Position numbers and translations under genes: made by a program. The notes beneath the pieces are model-generated. The model had not been told where the DNA came from and did not search any database. It saw nothing but the letters and a program-made list of their open reading frames with translations. Below, piece by piece: positions 19,941 to 28,911 of a stretch of DNA of 28,911 nucleotides (positions within the stretch are counted from its first letter, which is position 1; every line of letters begins with the position of its first letter). The DNA lies in assembly GCA_033557685.1 (NCBI GenBank), contig JAWQRN010000496.1, positions 1-28,911 on the forward strand. Reading direction: 5' to 3'. This DNA is from Sperchopsis tessellata. Taxonomy: Eukaryota > Arthropoda > Insecta > Coleoptera > Hydrophilidae.

Positions 19941-21097
19941 TTAGTTGACCAAAAAAGAATTGCGATCTTTTAACAAAATTAAATGAAAGCCGAATTTTCA
20001 TGAGAAACAAAATCCTAATTAAAAATATATTGTCTATTTTGTTCCATTATCTTTTGCCATCTTTCAGGCAACTTCAGGATTCCGCGCCCAAAAAAGATCG
20101 GATTTTTTTGGTAAAAAAACAGTTCCAAGAACGATTTGGCATCCTGTAAAGGTTTTCTCATTCAAGGCGTTATGCAAAATGGTAGCCTGATGGTACCAAG
20201 TCTGGCAATTGTTGTCGATTGATCAAACTTGTATTTGGTCTAACGTTGCCATGATGAAACACAAGAACTTTGCAGTACACAAATTCTGGACGTTTATGTT
20301 CGTTATAATAATTTAATTTATTCAGCTGATGAGAGTATACATCCGAATTAATGATTTAGTTCCTTGTAAGCTGGTCAAAAAACATATCTTTGAAATCCCA
20401 CCAAACCAATAGCATAACCTTCGTTTGGTGAATATCTGATTTTTAAGTGCTTTGAGCAGGTTCATCACGCTTGCTCCACGATTCTTTTCACTGGACGTTG
20501 TTGTAGATTTTTCAGTTTTCATAGCCTGTTGTCATACGTTTCAAAATTGGATCGCTTTATTCACGTTTCAAGAGAGAATCGCAGATGTCAATGCGCTTAG
20601 TGAGATGAATTTCATTGAGCCTTTATTAACATAACCAAGTTGTTGGAAATTATTTTCAACACACAATTTTGATATGTTAAAATTCTTAACTATCTCTCAT
20701 GTCGTGAAGCGCCGATTTGATTCGACCAACGCATTTATTTTATCATCATCAACTTCCATTGGCCTTCCTAAGCATGATGAATGTTTAACATCAAAATCTC
20801 CAGCCAGAATATTAACAAACCAATTCTCACACTACCATAGTTTTAAGGCATCTTCTAAGATTTTAAAAGCTTTTCAGTAAGTAATACAGCAAAATAAGAC
20901 AAAAATGTTCATTTTGATTTTCTATTTTGAAATTGACGACATATAAACAATTATTGACGAAATCGTGCACTTTCTTTTTTAAAACAAGCTTAAACTGTCA
21001 GCTGTCAAATTACTTAATGAATTTTCAGTTTAGAATGAAGTTAGTTGCATTTTAAAAAAATGTTTATCTATTAGGAATTACTTTTTGGGCAACCTCC
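19941..21097 (-). mobile_element. mariner transposon, near full length, defective
   Basis: The ends match mariner terminal inverted repeats: TTAGTTGACCAAAAAAGAAT at 19941 and, on the opposite strand from 21097, GGAGGTTGCCCAAAAAGTAA. The canonical form is TTAGGTTGGCAAAAAGTAA. The length of about 1.16 kb is roughly a tenth shorter than a typical 1.28-kb element, in line with coding deletions. The element encloses a single degenerate transposase gene. It sits inside a larger inverted-repeat element. Confidence 0.85.
20015..20925 (-). pseudogene. mariner transposase, inactivated (all three catalytic aspartates lost)
   Basis: The minus strand, across shifted frames, reads ENQNEHFCLILLYY from a start changed to ATA at 20923-20925, then GDFDVKHSSCLGRPMEVDDD near 20745-20805, NALVESNRRFTT and LGYVNKG (helix-turn-helix region), and the C-terminal KLPERWQKIMEQNRQYIFN ending at a TAG at 20015-20017. 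The catalytic triad is gone. TGDEKW reads TGYEN. HQDNARPHTS reads HHGNVRPNTS near 20235. PDLAPSDYH reads PDLVPSGYH near 20190. The stretch that normally lies between the second and third aspartates is partly deleted. The subfamily looks like the irritans/mauritiana group from the RPMEVDDDK and LGYVNK motifs. Confidence 0.9.
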
Positions 21098-21551
21098 CAG
21101 AGTAAATATGCAGACAAAGTATGAGTTCGTTCATTGATTTAAAAACAGCGCACCTGCAAAAGGACACCGCGCATAACAAATTACAACATTTCATATAAAT
21201 GTAATATACTTAATTGAACAGAAACTAATTTCAAGATGGATTGTAGTGGAAACTGTTTAAATAATCCTAAATAGATTCTGTCAAGTAGTTTTAATTGCAA
21301 TTTTCATCCATTCAATTAAATTACTAAGGGATACTTGGTTAGTAAACGTTTAAAAGTTAGCCAGTTTAAGACAACTAGTTTACAAACTCACTGGCTAGTT
21401 TACAAACAAACCATTATTTCATTGTTTACTACTAATATGCCCAAGAGGTTCTTTAGTTTATGGACTATCCAGTTAGTTTATAAACTAATTAAGTATTTAC
21501 TTTAGCTATAATATATTTTATTTACCAAATGTTACTTTAGCTTATTGATGT

Positions 21552-21758
21552 TTGAGTGACATGGATCAACGATCATCATTTTACAATTACAATACTTCTA
21601 GGGACGATAACCCAGGAAAATATGCATACCTACATTCTAACAAACGGATTTTGGAATTGATTCATACAATATACACATATTTTGATGCTTATAACTTTAA
21701 ATGTGTTGGCAAGAATAGAATACCATTTTTAGAAGAACCTGTAACAAGTCTATTGTAA
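21552..21758 (+). other. unassigned 68-codon open frame
   Basis: An open frame starting MSDMDQRSS lies just outside the right arm of the inverted-repeat element. It includes KRILELIHTIYTYFDAYNF. The ILELIHTIYTYF part is helical and is loosely like the N-terminal helix of some insect IS630-like transposases, but no second motif follows. I do not call a gene; it may be a transposon fragment or chance. Confidence 0.15.
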
Positions 21759-23199
21759 AACTCGTAAATGCTGCTATTTCCTAATCATACAGGCTTAACA
21801 ACCCTGAAAGTTATATTAGTCCCATATAGAGTGAATGGTAGAAATGAGTCCTTTTTTATATGCCAACGGATTGCAATTAATTCTTGACCAGCAAAAGCCG
21901 CGAAGTAGATATAGATGTATATCATGATTAATATAGGTGGACCAGGTAGAATTGGATATACTGCGTGGATATGAGGCAGATGTACATATGCTGCATTGGA
22001 CTCACCATTATTAGGTATTAACTGTGGTCAATAATAAGTTTCCAATTATAATCTTAAAAAATGCATTGTATACAATACAAGGGCAAGTGAATCAACCATG
22101 CTAATTAAATTTGTGCAAAATTTAGGTGTAGTTGGACGTATTCAAATTAATTTCATATATATTTTCATTTGGCAAACATTATAATTGCATATAGTACAGA
22201 GTGTGTACAGTTCTACAGTTACTGGTATGTAATTATACAAATAAAAGGTGTAATAGCATTTTAACGAAATTAATATAGTTCCATATTTGTTCCTATTGAA
22301 AAATTTAAATATGTACGACGCCCGTGGTACTTTTTTTTTGCTCCAAGATAGATAGTCGTGAAAGAGTATCTGCCCGATATGTAGACTGACAATGCTATCA
22401 TAATTATAATGTTTAGTCCCAGTCTCCAGTAGAGATAATAACAGACTGCGGGATAATATAAAATTACTTTGGATCTACTCTAATGGAGGGCCTGGTGCAT
22501 CAAATAATAAAGTTATATTAGAAAAAGTGTGAGAACCATAATAGAATAATCTTAAATTGTTACCTGCACGAGTCTCCCCAGAAGGCCTACACTCTAGTGA
22601 TATATAATTATTTTAAACAAATGCATTGATTTAAAATATTCTTCGCGGCGAATGTGGGGACTTAAAGGACAATTAAAATTATTTTATTTGTCGAATCATT
22701 AATAATAAAACAGCATCTGTCAGATATGTAAATTAATGGTTTTTATGGAATGTGCTATCGGCAAAACTACGGTAAACATTTGATTGACAAGTGATTCTCT
22801 AATTTTATTGTTAATGAAGAAGAAAATGGTGTCATCGGCAACTAAGCAATGATGTTTGATTTTAATGTATCGATGACTGATTATTTATAAGGTATATTAC
22901 ACGGTCATTGTTAATTTACAATGGCATTAATTGTTGTGAGGTTTTATTTAACTCACACAAAATTAGCCGTATTTTGTAAATCTAATATTATAACTGATTG
23001 TTTTAAAAGGTTCGCTGTTATTAGACACTATATAGTTATGCAAATTTGTTTTATTGCAATTAGGCTTATACTTTTTGGTAATATTATAGGATATTAACGT
23101 GAAGCTACAATTCACACTTTTATGTAGATATTTAAAATGCAATTCTTACGTAAAACATGGATAGAAATTTTGTTGGGTAGGTAGAAACGTTTGATAGAT
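21759..23199. other. non-coding stretch with a faint reverse-transcriptase trace
   Basis: Mostly featureless. The minus strand at about 22785-22880 is open for about 35 codons and reads IKIKHHCLVADDTIFFFINN and then KIRESLVNQM. ADDT is the RT catalytic motif and its neighbours fit a LINE RT in spacing. No other RT block is readable on either side, so this is a possible fossil only. A T9 tract lies at 22331-22339. Confidence 0.3.
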
Positions 23200-23865
23200 G
23201 GAAATATTAAATTTATAGAAGCGCTAAACAAAGTCGAGCAAGGGATTAAAGCTAACGGAGAACTACTGAAAACTTCAAATATGCGGACGATACGGTCAGA
23301 TTTACAGGCACCATTTACAACAGTTGTTGAATAGCATAACATCTGTAAGTGAACGATATGGACTGAAAATAAACGTCAAGAAAACTAAGTTCATGGTCAT
23401 TTGTAAAAACAGTATAAACCATGGAAGACTAACGCTACATGATGCAGAGATAGAAAGGGTAGGCAAGTTTATATACCTGGGAAGTTTGCTGAATGTACAA
23501 TGGGACCATTCGATCGAAATAAAAAGTCATATACAAGGAGTCAGAGCAGCATTCAAGAAAATCAGTATAGTTTTAAAGAGCCACAATTTGAGCCTTAAAC
23601 TTATACTGGTTAAGTGCTATGTTATTCCGGTACTCTTATATGCAGTAGAGTTTTGGACCTTGACGGAGGCCTCGACGAATAGACTAAATGCGTTCAAGAT
23701 GTGGAGATAATACCCTGGACTGGTCATGTTACCAGCGAGGAGGTTTTTTAGATGATGAAAGTAGATAGAGAAGTGGTAAGGATGGCGAAAAAAAGAAAGC
23801 TGGAGTAGTTGGGCCATATAATGAGACACCCAGCGAGATTCGAGCTATTACTGGTACTGGTACAG
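23200..23865 (+). pseudogene. non-LTR retrotransposon reverse transcriptase, C-terminal part, degenerate
   Basis: The plus strand carries the palm and C-terminal connection region of a LINE RT related to the endonuclease-reverse transcriptases common in insects. It starts EALNKVEQGIKANGELL near 23220, keeps the catalytic YADDTVRFTG near 23280, and after a frameshift has an open frame 23324-23710 with SERYGLKINVKKTKFMV, RVGKFIYLGSLLN, DHSIEIKSHI, VIPVLLYAVEFWTL and LNAFKMW. A short deletion follows, then PWTGHVTSEEVF and KLE stop LGHIMRHPARFELL to about 23865 in another frame. Upstream RT motifs and the endonuclease are absent. The clade is not certain; an RTE-like type is my guess. Confidence 0.85.
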
Positions 23866-24675
23866 TCAGTGCTTTTGGTAACATTTTAACAATATATTAC
23901 TTCTACGTTCATACAAATGTATACTATAAATAAAATGTAGGACGTGATGAAGTATGTAATTAATGGATTTATGTCTATTAGGCTGGGTACAAATAACATG
24001 ATAACATATTTAAGCCGAAGAAAATATATGTCTTCTAAATTTCAAAATTGTAAGGTCCATTTCCATCTTGATAAGGTGAATTTATAAATAATCATTAATA
24101 AATATAAAAGAGATGGTCTCCGGGATAAGTGAATTCCCGTCGGTTATGAACCTAAAAATCATTATACAAAACTGCACAGTTCTGAACCGAACCCAGGAGC
24201 AGATCATGGTTTGGTTAGATATCTTAAATTGTTAAATTAGAGGTACTAAAGAATTCTTTCAACTAGAGCTTAAGAAGAGATTTGATGCACTGGTAGAACA
24301 AAATGATGCCGATCATCTATTTCCGCAAGACTTAGGCCCTATAGAAGCAGAATAGATAACTAAAAGGTAAATTTAAGACAAGAAGGAACTACTTTAAAGA
24401 CCATAAAAAGATCAAAGAAAAACGTTTGTAGATACGATTACGAAATCTCGAGATAGAACAGCAAATTAAAAGAGATGCTTCTTATTGAGGAAAAGCAAAT
24501 AATAGCCCTCAGATCTGATAGCGATGAGAGTCTCAAGAACTACAACAAGATGTACGTGACTATGCAGTGACCTCTTACAAGGTAGTAGGTACATCAAATT
24601 TACTTCAGAAGTTGTACATACTCCGAAATCATCAAACCCGAAATCGACTAAATGAAAGAACTTGAAAATCGATTT
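23866..24675. other. non-coding stretch upstream of the palindromic array
   Basis: No gene can be supported. A short plus-strand stretch near 24240-24320 reads EFFQLELKKRFDALVEQNDA, a composition reminiscent of LINE inter-domain linkers, but stops follow and nothing confirms it. From 24640 a partial, degenerate unit of the palindromic repeat begins. Confidence 0.4.
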
Positions 24676-24965
24676 CGATTAGTTGAACGTCAACTAATCG
24701 ATTTGGATTACTAGACGTTTAACTAATAATTTTCGATTAGTCGACAGTCGACTAGTCGAAATCGATGAGTCGACCGTCGATTAGCCGAAATCGATTAGTT
24801 AATCGTCGACAAATTGAAAGCGAGTAGTTGACCGATGATTAACAGCAATCGATTAGTCGACCTTCGACTAACTGAAATCGATTAGTCGGCCGTCGACTAG
24901 TTGAAATCGGTTAGTCGACCGTTGCCTAATCGATAACGACTGGTTGACCGTAGAGTAGTCAAAAT
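24676..24965. repeat. palindromic 29-bp tandem repeat, ten exact-period units
   Basis: Ten consecutive units, each exactly 29 bp, start at 24676, 24705, 24734, 24763, 24792, 24821, 24850, 24879, 24908 and 24937. The consensus starts CGATTAGTCGACCGTCGACT and ends AGTCGAAAT. Each unit is itself an inverted repeat: arms CGATTAGTCGA and TCGACTAATCG around a three-base centre. TCGA and SalI-type GTCGAC sites recur throughout. Many differences between units are C-to-T or G-to-A changes in TCGA. A degenerate unit precedes the array near 24645 and another follows near 24976-24996. No coding or transposon feature explains it. Confidence 0.95.
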
Positions 24966-25161
24966 CTAGTTCTTCCGATTAGTCGACTATTAGCCAATGT
25001 AAAAATTGGTCAATAATCTTTAGCAGCACTACTTACTACTCACAGCTGTGAAATTTTCAAGCGAAAACTGCGCAGCAAGCTTGATAATACTAAGAGGAAT
25101 TTGACGTAAAAAATTTCAACTTTTGCAGCAAAATTTATTTTAATGGGTTTTACATTTCTTA
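24966..25161. other. short spacer, nothing recognised
   Basis: A+T-rich spacer that starts with a decayed fragment of the 29-bp unit (CCGATTAGTCGACTATTAGC near 24975-24994). No motif follows. Confidence 0.4.
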
Positions 25162-25199
25162 TAGTCCTCTGCAGTTGATGTAGTCCTCTGCAGTTGATG
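25162..25199 (+). repeat. 19-bp perfect tandem duplication
   Basis: TAGTCCTCTGCAGTTGATG occurs twice back to back (25162-25180 and 25181-25199) without a mismatch. It touches the start of the 82-bp tandem dimer, so recent slippage or a duplication at the junction is likely. Confidence 0.95.
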
Positions 25200-25361
25200 T
25201 GCGATTCTTATATCTTATTTTAGCACTGAAGTTGAGGGAGGTGCCTGGAAACTCGTTGATTAACGTTTTAGTTGGACACTGTGCAATTCTTATACCTTAT
25301 TTTAGCCCTGAAGATGAGGTAGGTGGCTAGAAACTCGTTGAGTAACATTTTCCCTGGACAA
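25198..25361 (+). repeat. 82-bp tandem dimer with hammerhead-like core (probable third PLE family terminal repeat)
   Basis: Two 82-bp units (25198-25279, 25280-25361) align with no gap and about 13 differences. Each carries TTATTTTAGC(A/C)CTGAAG, then TGAGG, GGTG, and GAAACTCGTTGA followed by TTGGACA or CTGGACA. The second unit has CTGAAGA and GAAAC, the two hammerhead core blocks, and its GAAACTCGTTGAGTA can form a four-pair stem with a GTT loop in the place of helix III. The first unit has CTGAAGT and a broken stem. PLE terminal repeats are known to be tandem and to carry hammerhead motifs, so I infer a PLE end without its coding part. Confidence 0.6.
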
Positions 25362-25800
25362 TCTTTAAATACTTTACTTATTGATTATATATTCATATAT
25401 CCGTTGTACCTATTATTTTTATTCATTCCTTGTTGCTTTAATTTCTCTGCATTGCAATTTAATTTTATTGTTGTTATGGTACACATTTAAGGGGCCTGTG
25501 TAAAGAACATTTTCTTTCGCTTGCTGGTACACTGCACTCTACTGAATTAATTTATTTTTACTAATTTTATTTATGTATTTTAAATTTAATATTTAATTTA
25601 AAATAGGATATAAGTTTATTTAACTTTTTTTTATTTTCTAAAGAGTTGATTAAATCATCCATTCGAAATGATCAGGGCGATTCAGTTCCATGGACGAAAT
25701 GTCATCAATTAAATGTTACTTAAATGCATAGTACTAGTATATAAAATACTATGGTCCTACTTTCAGTAGAAAATCCAGACACTAGTTGTTATATTCATGA
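25362..25800. other. A+T-rich spacer between inverted repeat relatives
   Basis: No gene seen. It lies between the tandem dimer on the plus strand and its inverted relative at 25801-25900. If they once bounded one element, this would be its interior, but no PLE coding motif can be read here. Confidence 0.4.
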
Positions 25801-25900
25801 AAATTATAAGTAAATTGTCCAAGGAAACGTGAAGTTTAAATATGTTTTATTATGCGTACTAGTTTTTGAACATTTACCTCATCTTCAGGGCTGCAATTTG
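25801..25900 (-). repeat. inverted relative of the 82-bp unit
   Basis: Read on the minus strand it gives GCAGCCCTGAAGATGAGGTA, then AAAAACTAGTACG, and later TTTCCTTGGACAATTTACTT. These match the second 82-bp unit in order (AGCCCTGAAGATGAGGTAGG, GAAACTCG, TTCCCTGGACAATCTTTAAA), with an insertion before the last block. GAAAC is changed to AAAAC. It faces the tandem dimer. Confidence 0.6.
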
Positions 25901-28842
25901 AAGTAAAAATGGAAGAATTATCAAAACTACAAATAAGGATAAGAAACAAAATTTTATAAACTTTACTGCAGTCATTTTCCTACAGACCTGACGTTTCTTA
26001 ATTCTTATGAGTTGTTCATCTTTTCAACCCAGAAATTAAGCAGCTTCCTCGAAGGTAATAGGTATAAAGAATATAGAAAAATGAGATTTATTCGACAATT
26101 TAATTATAATTTTTATATTTTAGACGAAAAATTAATTTGGTTTACAATAAAATGCTTCCTAAAGCTGCAAGGCTCAACTCAAAAGTGTACGTCAAAAATT
26201 AATTTCATAACACAAATGACTTTATCCAACAATCCTCAGTGCCTTCAGGAAACTTTACATTGTTTTAACATACAGTAAAATTCCGTTGAGAATAAAGTGA
26301 GTGTTAAGTGTCAACTAACGTAAATAGTTAATTACAAATCCTTTGACGAGGAATCGAGACGTTGAAAGAAAATCGTAACTTACCGCTTCCAGAAGGTGGA
26401 AGGTATGTTAATTTAGAGAGAAGTAGAAATAAGCCTCTATACCTTCCTTTATTTCATAAGAGCAACAACGTTCCTCATACATATGTTGTTAGGTCGTAGC
26501 CTAAACAAACGGCGACACGCTTGAAAATTACACATTATCCACACACATCTGGATGACGTGCAGATGGAGCCCCGACGAATAGTTCTACGTTGAGATTGTA
26601 GGTATGTGTGTGTGTGTGTTTTAGATTTCCTTTTGAACGAAACTTCAAAGACCACACCACGCGTTTTTCGGTATAAACGATGGCTCGCTGGGCAAAAAAA
26701 TTCCGCCGAAACAACAAAATAGTCTGGGGTTATTTGCTCAGGACCGTGAAACTTAATAGCACTAAAGCTGTTAACGGACTCATTATCAAATGGAAATGCA
26801 CCATATTTGTTTAGTACAAAGGTTTAGTACAGGTAAATAGAAATGACACAATCGGGTCAATATTTCTGTCTTATTTTACAGCCATTTTTGTCTGCTTTTT
26901 TTTGTGATTATGACTTTGAAGACCATGGTACTATAGGAATTGTATTACTTGGATATAAACGCTAATATATGAGAAAAGTAAACAGTATTTTCTATATCTT
27001 TGTATATTGCTATTTTATCCACCTTTATGTGTTACGTTATGGATATTATTTTTTGTACTACGAAACCTGATATCGTCCCACTCTGTTTAAACATCAACAA
27101 CATTTATTAATTTTGTTCTTTTTAAGAAAATCTTTTTTAAGTATCGAACTACAAAGTAAGCAAAATCTTAAAAGCAGTTTCTCTTTTGGCACGGCACTGG
27201 TAATGCTGGTCTAACCACAAAACCAAGCCTACGACAAAAAAAAAAGAATATCGAACAAAGACCGTGTTGTTTACGAGGTCTTAACTTTCGATCTCACATG
27301 TCCTATATATATTCTTGAATTATAACCCGAAGGCGGGTGGTTCTGGAAACAATGGATCCGCACGGAATTAGTTAAGGTGTCTATGCGGCGGCGGTTGAAC
27401 CACCCAACTTAATTATTCCTCCCCCTCTAGCTTTGTAATCTTATGTATTTTATGCATTTCGCATTTCTCTTCCTGCATAATTAATTACTTTTGTGCAAAT
27501 TTATCTCTGTTTACGGAATACAAACACCTTAATTAATTGTGTATCTTTATTATGGGATTCGTTTCTTCTGCAAACCGGGGAACATTAAGCACTTTTAGTA
27601 CTTTGTCAGTCGCCGTTTTTAACATTTAATCCTCAGGTAAAGGGATAATTGTTTGTCTTTACAAATGTTCAACTGGCTCGTAAGGATATCTCTTTATTTT
27701 TATCCCCGAGCTGAATTCTCTTTTGCAAGAAATACGAAATATTAGTTATTAGAATTTTTTATTAGGTGGTTATTTATGCGGAGGTATTATTCAAGATAAC
27801 TAAACCCTGACTTTGGAGAGACTGAAGAGAATAACATAAAATTTGTTTTTCTTTGAATTGCATTAATTTCTAAAAGAACTATAACCGTATACGTAGTTTT
27901 CTGAAATTCTAGTAGATGAAATTAATCTCTTGAAGTTTTAGTATTTTTCTACAGAAGCTAATATTTTAGCAATACATACTGAAATAGAGAAACTGAAGAT
28001 GGCTGTTCCAAAACATTCTTTGGTGACAGGATATAAGTCATGGGGTAGGGTTTTAAATCTGGAAACCAGATAGTGTAGATGCATTTACTTGATAGTTATT
28101 TTTGCGGATTGGTATAAGACACTCCTGATTTATAATGGTATCACATTTAAAGGTAAAATACCTCAAAAAAGTAATAATAAAAACTAAAATATAGTACTTC
28201 CTGTAGTGTGAATTGACTACTATCAATCGATCGAAGTAAAATTGAACGCAGATTCTTATAGACGCTTTGCTCTCAGATATTTTCACATTTTCTAATAGTT
28301 TGGTTTCCGATAATCAATAGTTTTCGTAATTTACTGGCAAATACAGATACTTAAAAATTATTATTTTGTCTTAAGACTGTCTACCTTGAAAACTAGTTAA
28401 AACGACAGCAATTCTAAGTGCATGTATGTACTTTTCATCTAGAACATCGTCTATAAAGTACATCAAAACCATATCGTTGACGTAAAGAGTATTGTTTTTC
28501 GTCGATTGACTTTAGCTCCAGCAATTGTTCCATTGCCGATGATAAAATATGGTCCTTTCAAACTTTTTATTTTTAATTTGAACCTTAATACGAAGTTATT
28601 CTGAACACCAACATATTGTTTCCACCATATTTTCTCGACATACCTTCTTCATACTGCATACAATTCTTATGATTCATCTGTTTATAAATATTTAGCAATA
28701 TTTCGAATTTTGGCATCGCCACGTTTTAAGCCTCAGTAGTTAGTTTCTTCCATATGGGTATGCAGGAGTCTAAGTTTTCTTCATTATTGTTTTTCTACTT
28801 GTAATATTTTTATTAGTATTTTTAACAAAATAAAATAGTATT
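25901..28842. other. non-coding interval with a possible conserved block at 27180-27720
   Basis: No gene can be supported. The open frames at 26012-26278 (+) and 28286-28053 (-) have no motif I recognise. The segment 27180-27720 is less A+T-rich, non-repetitive, includes GC-rich pieces such as CCCGAAGGCGGGTGG at 27328 and GCGGCGGCGG near 27385, and several TTAATTA homeodomain-type sites (27410-27540). That is the look of an enhancer or other conserved non-coding DNA, but conservation cannot be tested here. Confidence 0.4.
26604..26619. repeat. (TG)8 microsatellite
   Basis: A short uninterrupted TG run. It produces a threonine-histidine run in minus-strand frames, which explains the spurious open frames there. 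Confidence 0.9.
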
Positions 28843-28911
28843 AAATGTAATAGACTTCCACGGTTAGTATCTGTATGAATGTTGTTTCCGGGTGGAAACC
28901 GTGTAGAGGCT
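28843..28911 (-). repeat. PLE family 1 terminal repeat, start of a further copy at the window edge
   Basis: Begins AAATGTAATAGACTTCCACG at the same family boundary as 3744, 11611 and 14851 and continues TATCTGTATGAATGTTG, TTTCCGGGTGGAAACCGTG and TAGAGGCT up to the last base. By its orientation a minus-strand PLE body, if present, would lie beyond the window's right end. This is the least eroded example of the boundary in the window. Confidence 0.75.

Larger units (their letters stand above)
19450..21545. mobile_element. inverted-repeat element with recurrent GTTTGTAAACTAG motifs, interrupted by a mariner
   Basis: Left arm sequences GGCTAGTTTGTAAACTAATT near 19465 and TTGGTTTGTTTGTAAATTAA near 19557 have inverted counterparts on the right: ACTGGCTAGTTTACAAACAA near 21391, ACAACTAGTTTACAAACTC near 21371 and TTAGTTTATAAACTAATT near 21473. 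Outside these, TTTAGCTATAATTTG near 19417 matches TTTAGCTATAATATA near 21502, but this pair is in direct orientation. Without the mariner the element would be about 0.9 kb and has no coding sequence. Repeated subterminal motifs plus inverted arms suggest a non-autonomous DNA transposon. The ends are approximate and no target-site duplication was located. Confidence 0.45.

Noticed and set aside
20452..20880. Plus-strand open frames over the mariner
   Set aside because: They are antisense to the degenerate transposase, which is recognised on the minus strand.
24676..24965. CRISPR-like array
   Set aside because: The units are directly adjacent with no spacers and the sequence context is a eukaryotic transposon graveyard.
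26449..26717. Minus-strand open frames with a threonine-histidine run
   Set aside because: The run is just the (TG)8 microsatellite translated; no conserved residues surround it.
1..28911. tRNA, rRNA or other structured RNA genes
   Set aside because: No stretch showed matching A and B boxes, an anticodon arm with acceptor pairing, or rRNA core motifs on either strand by eye.
1..28911. A new multi-gene system encoded in the window
   Set aside because: No intact gene or operon-like cluster exists; every protein signal is a broken transposable element.

Overview
The window looks like a gene-free, repeat-rich intergenic stretch of an insect nuclear genome. It is strongly A+T-rich, has no long open reading frame and shows no host gene I can support. 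Every protein-like signal is the remains of a transposable element, with stops, frameshifts and internal deletions. The mix points to an arthropod, most likely an insect: a mariner close to the irritans/mauritiana type, a Jockey-clade LINE, a hAT, an IS630-like DNA transposon and several Penelope-like elements (PLEs). I cannot assign the order from sequence alone.

Layout, left to right. 1-287 (+) is the C-terminus of an IS630/Tc1-mariner-superfamily transposase. 1608-3363 (-) is a 5'-truncated, internally deleted Jockey-type reverse transcriptase (RT). 3744-5235 (-) is copy A of PLE family 1: RT, remains of a GIY-YIG endonuclease, and a terminal repeat. 6922-7430 (+) is a hAT transposase C-terminus broken into several frames. 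7470-8495 (-) is a second PLE family with its terminal hairpin, cut off at a (TA)n tract. 8546-9027 holds two inverted copies of a ~150-bp MITE-like palindrome. 11611-13180 (-) is copy B of PLE family 1. 13697-13781 is a 17-bp GC-rich tandem repeat. 14467-15108 holds two fold-back fragments of the family-1 terminal repeat. 15116-19380 is almost featureless. 19450-21545 is an inverted-repeat element that encloses a degenerate mariner at 19941-21097 (-). 23200-23865 (+) is the C-terminal part of another LINE RT that keeps YADD. 24676-24965 is a striking array of ten 29-bp palindromic units. 25198-25361 is an 82-bp tandem dimer with a hammerhead-like core, faced by an inverted relative at 25801-25900. 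25901-28842 is unassigned, with a GC-richer, possibly conserved non-coding block near 27180-27720. The family-1 terminal repeat starts again at 28843 and runs off the end.

Nothing here works together as a pathway. The coherent story is repeated PLE colonisation: at least seven fragments from what look like three families. Those with coding sequence are minus-strand, and four family-1 pieces share the same outer boundary. The observations most worth checking are the 29-bp palindromic satellite, the hammerhead-like motifs in the PLE ends, the fold-back PLE termini that lack the hairpin core, and a mariner that has lost all three catalytic aspartates. Family names come from recognising motifs by eye; no database search was run.
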